From NCBI GenBank assembly GCA_027577415.1, contig JANBQS010000464.1:1-17407 (forward strand): a DNA stretch of 17,407 bases. Direction: 5' to 3'. Positions 14,758 to 17,407 of the stretch are shown in pieces. Positions within the stretch are counted from its first letter, which is position 1. Every line of letters starts with the position of its first letter. The notes under the pieces were generated by a model. It had not been told where the DNA came from and searched no databases. It saw only the letters and a list, made by a program, of their open reading frames with translations. A program made the translations under genes and the position numbers. Origin of the DNA: Coemansia sp. RSA 922 (Eukaryota; Kickxellomycota; Kickxellomycetes; Kickxellales; Kickxellaceae).

Positions 14758-15016
14758 GATGAATATGAGACAAAAAAGGGTAGCTTGCTATGAAAAGTAA
14801 GGCCAGCTCCAACATCCTCTGTCTTTTTGCTTTGTAAGATGATGGCTTTTGACTATGTGGCTAGGCACGTGACCAAAGGCGTGCGTCATCACAAAATGTC
14901 CTTTAGTGAAAGCGGGCTTATGAAATTCGTTTTCTTCTCTTCCCTTAGTTTTTCTTTCTTTTTTCTTTTAAAGCTACTCTGCATTTCCTTTTTTCTCTCC
15001 TAAATTTGTTATCACA
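14758..15016. promoter_or_regulatory. Divergent MED6-DOA1 promoter region with a CACGTG box
   Basis: These 259 bases separate the two start codons and must drive both genes. A CACGTG palindrome at 14866-14871 (context GGCACGTGACC) sits near the middle; this is the core site of bHLH factors such as Cbf1 or Pho4. A TGCGTCATCAC stretch follows at about 14882-14892. A long pyrimidine tract at 14930-15000 precedes the DOA1 ATG, a common fungal initiator context. No TATA box is obvious on either strand. Confidence 0.5.
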
Positions 15017-17311
15017 ATGACTTTCAAACTATCGGCAGAGCTTCACGGCCACATGTCAGATGTGCGCGGCTTGGTCGCTCAAGGTGGTGATATTTTAGTA
15101 TCAGTCTCCCGCGACAAGACTGGGCGAATTTGGAAACGGGCTGGCCCCAACGACTTTATTGAAGACAGTGTGCTCCTAGGACACACCGGGTATGTGAACT
15201 CTGTCACTGCCATTCCGCCTACTGCCGAGTACCCGAGTGGCCTGGTAGCTACTGGTGGTGGTGACAAGATCATTTGTCTTTGGGATCCCACTGACCTCGC
15301 TCAGCCCACTTCCAAGCTGGCTGGACACACTGACAACGTATGTGCTCTTGCCGCATCAAGCGATGGACGTGTGCTGGTATCTGGCTCATGGGACAAGACG
15401 GCCAAAGTGTGGATCGACGGTGTGTGCAAGTATACGCTAGGTGGGCATCAGCACGCCGTGTGGTGTGTGCTTGTCATGGAGGATGGCTCCGTGCTGACGG
15501 GGTCGGCGGATAAGATTATTCGGCGCTGGGAAGGCGGTGAGCTGAAGGGCACCTTTGAGGGTCATACGGACTGTGTACGCGCCTTGGCGCTTTTGCCCGG
15601 CGGCAGGTTTGCTTCGGCGGCTAACGATGGCTCGGTGCGAGTCTGGTCGCTTGGGTCTGCCAAGTGTCAGGCCGAGCTATATGGACACACGTCGTTCGTG
15701 TACTCGCTGAGCGTGCTGCCTGATGGCGCCATTGTGTCGGGTGGCGAGGATCGCTCGGTGCGTGTATGGAGGGATAACGAGCTTTCTCAGATTATCTTGT
15801 TGCCCTCGACGTCGGTCTGGACTGTCGCTGCCCTGGGCAACGGTGATATAGCGTGTGGAACTAGCGACGGCGTGGTGCGAGTGTTCTCGGCCGAGAAGGC
15901 ACGCTTGGCGGCACCCGACACTTTGGCGACGTTTGAGCAGGCTAATGCGTCGTTTGCCGTCAGCAAAAAGACCATGGGCGATATTGATACTAGCAAACTT
16001 CCTGGGCCCGAACGACTGGAGCAGCCGGGCTCGAAGGACCAGCAAGTAATCATGGTCAAGAGCGGGCTGGCTGTGGAGGCCTATCAGTGGGACCAAGGCA
16101 AGCAAAGCTGGGCCAAGGTGGGCGAGGTCGTTGACGCTGTGGGCCAGTCGCAGAAGCAGGTGTTTGGCGGCAAGGAGTACGACTACGTGTTTGATGTGGA
16201 CATTCAGGAGGGCATGCCGCCACTAAAGCTGCCGTTTAATGTGACTGAGAACCCGTATGGCGCAGCGCAAAAGTTCCTGGAGCGGAATGGAATCAACCTC
16301 GATCATTTGGATACTGTGGCCAATTTCATTATCAAAAACACCGACGGCGTTCAACTTGGCAGCGGCGAATCGGTGTCTGCGGATCCGTTTACTGGCGGTA
16401 ATCGATATGTGCCGGGACAGTCGGCTGGTAGCGCGGGCGTCCCTGATCCGTTTACAGGAGGTAGCCGATATGTGCCTGAAGGAGCTGCAGCGTATGAGCC
16501 GCCGAGCGAGTATGTGATTAACTCGCAGGGCAATGCTGCTGGTATCATCAAGAAACTGGCCGAGTTCAATGCGGCGATTACTGGCGACGACGCGAACCGT
16601 CTTGGCGATGAGCAGATGCAGGCTCTCCAAAAGCTGGACTTTTCCGGTCCTCTGATACTCACCGAGGACGTGTATTCGGCGCTGCTAAGATCGGCGATGC
16701 AATGGCCCAAAGACAAGCGGTTCCCGAGCCTCGACTTGCTGCGCCTGATTACTGCCGCCTCGCCCCTGCCTGTTACACGCAGTGGCAGGGGGTTTGTGGA
16801 GTGCATTGGCGAGGCGACAGAGTTCTTTGACTTGCTTGGCGACGAGGGCCGCAAGGGTCTGACCAAGCAGGAGGAGGTCAATCTGATGATGGGCGCCCGC
16901 GCTCTCGCCAACGCCTTTGCCACCCCGGCCGGCGCTGACCTGGTATGGAAGTCGCGCAAACAGGTGCTTGGGGCGCTGGATGGCTCGTGGATCAAGGCCG
17001 TCAACCCCAATTTGCTCACCGCGCTGTCTAACCTGTACCTCAATCTGGCCATTGCTGCGAGCAAGAAAGGTGATGACGACGAGGGCCTCAATATCCTCTC
17101 CGCCGCCAGCCAGTTCCTCTCGTGCACTAGTAACGCGGATGCCCAGCTGCGTCTAGTCAACGTCTTTGGCGTATTGTCGCACAAGTTCCAGTTGTGCAAG
17201 GATAGTGCTCGCGTTCTGGGCGACGAGACTATAGTCATTCTTGGCTTCCAGGGCAAATCAGATGCTGTGAAGCGTGCTGCCAAGGATGTTGGTGCATTCT
17301 TATCGACATAG
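15017..17311 (+). CDS. DOA1: Doa1/Ufd3/PLAA-like ubiquitin-binding cofactor of Cdc48/p97
   Basis: Predicted 764-residue WD40-PFU-PUL protein. Doa1 binds ubiquitin and the Cdc48/p97 C-terminus and acts in ubiquitin recycling, protein degradation and endosomal sorting. Residues 1-300 form a seven-bladed WD40 propeller; repeats such as SGSWDKTAKVW and ASAANDGSVRVW are clear. The PFU ubiquitin-binding domain covers about 345-445 (YDYVFDVDIQEG, PLKLPFNVTENPYGAAQKFL). A linker has two DPFTGG-x-RYVP motifs. The PUL (Armadillo-like) domain, which binds Cdc48, fills about 495-764. The length lies between yeast (about 715) and human (about 795). The frame is open from the first ATG, after a pyrimidine tract, to the TAG at 17309-17311. 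There is one exon. Codon use is GC-rich. MED6 is divergent upstream. Confidence 0.96.
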   Translation: MTFKLSAELHGHMSDVRGLVAQGGDILVSVSRDKTGRIWKRAGPNDFIEDSVLLGHTGYVNSVTAIPPTAEYPSGLVATGGGDKIICLWDPTDLAQPTSKLAGHTDNVCALAASSDGRVLVSGSWDKTAKVWIDGVCKYTLGGHQHAVWCVLVMEDGSVLTGSADKIIRRWEGGELKGTFEGHTDCVRALALLPGGRFASAANDGSVRVWSLGSAKCQAELYGHTSFVYSLSVLPDGAIVSGGEDRSVRVWRDNELSQIILLPSTSVWTVAALGNGDIACGTSDGVVRVFSAEKARLAAPDTLATFEQANASFAVSKKTMGDIDTSKLPGPERLEQPGSKDQQVIMVKSGLAVEAYQWDQGKQSWAKVGEVVDAVGQSQKQVFGGKEYDYVFDVDIQEGMPPLKLPFNVTENPYGAAQKFLERNGINLDHLDTVANFIIKNTDGVQLGSGESVSADPFTGGNRYVPGQSAGSAGVPDPFTGGSRYVPEGAAAYEPPSEYVINSQGNAAGIIKKLAEFNAAITGDDANRLGDEQMQALQKLDFSGPLILTEDVYSALLRSAMQWPKDKRFPSLDLLRLITAASPLPVTRSGRGFVECIGEATEFFDLLGDEGRKGLTKQEEVNLMMGARALANAFATPAGADLVWKSRKQVLGALDGSWIKAVNPNLLTALSNLYLNLAIAASKKGDDDEGLNILSAASQFLSCTSNADAQLRLVNVFGVLSHKFQLCKDSARVLGDETIVILGFQGKSDAVKRAAKDVGAFLST
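16382..16477 (+). repeat. Duplicated DPFTGG-x-RYVP linker motif in DOA1
   Basis: DPFTGGNRYVP at about residues 456-466 and DPFTGGSRYVP at about 477-487 are spaced 21 residues apart, in the linker between PFU and PUL. Similar motifs occur in this linker in other PLAA proteins. The DNA copies have diverged at several positions, so the duplication is not recent. Confidence 0.75.
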
Positions 17312-17407
17312 AGTCTTCTATATTCTTTATTTTTTTGTTTCATAATAAGATGTCGTCCATGCTATGCGGTTGGGATTGCTTGTAATAGTCTGGGAAGTGC
17401 TGGGTGG
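17312..17407 (+). other. 3' flank of DOA1
   Basis: A T-rich stretch (tctttatttttttg) begins 13 bases past the stop and is followed by cataataagatg, likely part of the 3' UTR and poly(A) region. No further gene is visible before the window ends. Confidence 0.4.

Noticed and set aside
16351..17343. Long minus-strand frame of 330 codons opposite DOA1
   Set aside because: It lies antisense to the clear PUL domain of DOA1 and encodes Ser/Arg/Leu-rich residues without any domain.

Overview
The window looks like nuclear DNA from a fungus. Every recognisable product is eukaryotic and most have clear fungal counterparts: a Gpr1/Fun34/YaaH acetate transporter, a Kip3-type kinesin-8, a xylose-reductase-type aldo-keto reductase, cytosolic asparaginyl-tRNA synthetase, Mediator subunit Med6 and the Cdc48 cofactor Doa1/PLAA. 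The only convincing introns are three short GT...AG introns (84-100 bases) with CTAAT/TTAAC-like branch sites, and intergenic spaces are mostly short. Sparse introns, small spacers and a YbeY gene (which I recall as absent from budding yeast) fit an early-diverging fungus, possibly a zoopagomycete such as a Kickxellales relative. That placement is inference.

Layout, left to right. (1) 1-1739: two genes on the plus strand, the acetate transporter and ybeY. (2) 1740-5990: two genes on the minus strand, kinesin-8 and the aldo-keto reductase. The kinesin stop codon abuts the ybeY stop codon with no base between them. (3) 5991-6922: spacer with the reductase promoter and a doubtful small ORF. (4) 6923-8698: a minus-strand gene for a 591-residue low-complexity, arginine-rich protein that I do not recognise. 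(5) 8699-11660: an AT-rich, gene-poor stretch with one believable small orphan gene (10057-10434, minus strand, with its own TATA box), some hairpins and a possible decayed ORF. (6) 11661-12105: a three-exon gene for an 86-residue single-membrane-segment protein whose first coding exon is only the ATG. (7) 12358-14178: AsnRS with one intron, convergent with MED6 (14245-14757, minus). (8) MED6 is divergent from DOA1 (15017-17311, plus) across a 259-base promoter region containing a CACGTG box.

The genes do not form a pathway. They are ordinary housekeeping and metabolic genes: carbon uptake and pentose reduction, mitochondrial RNA processing, mitosis, translation, transcription and ubiquitin turnover. 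I found no mobile element, tRNA, rRNA, CRISPR array or gene cluster. No new multi-gene system is evident. The best leads are the two unrecognised proteins (6923-8698 and 10057-10434), the ATG-only exon, and the zero-gap convergent pair.
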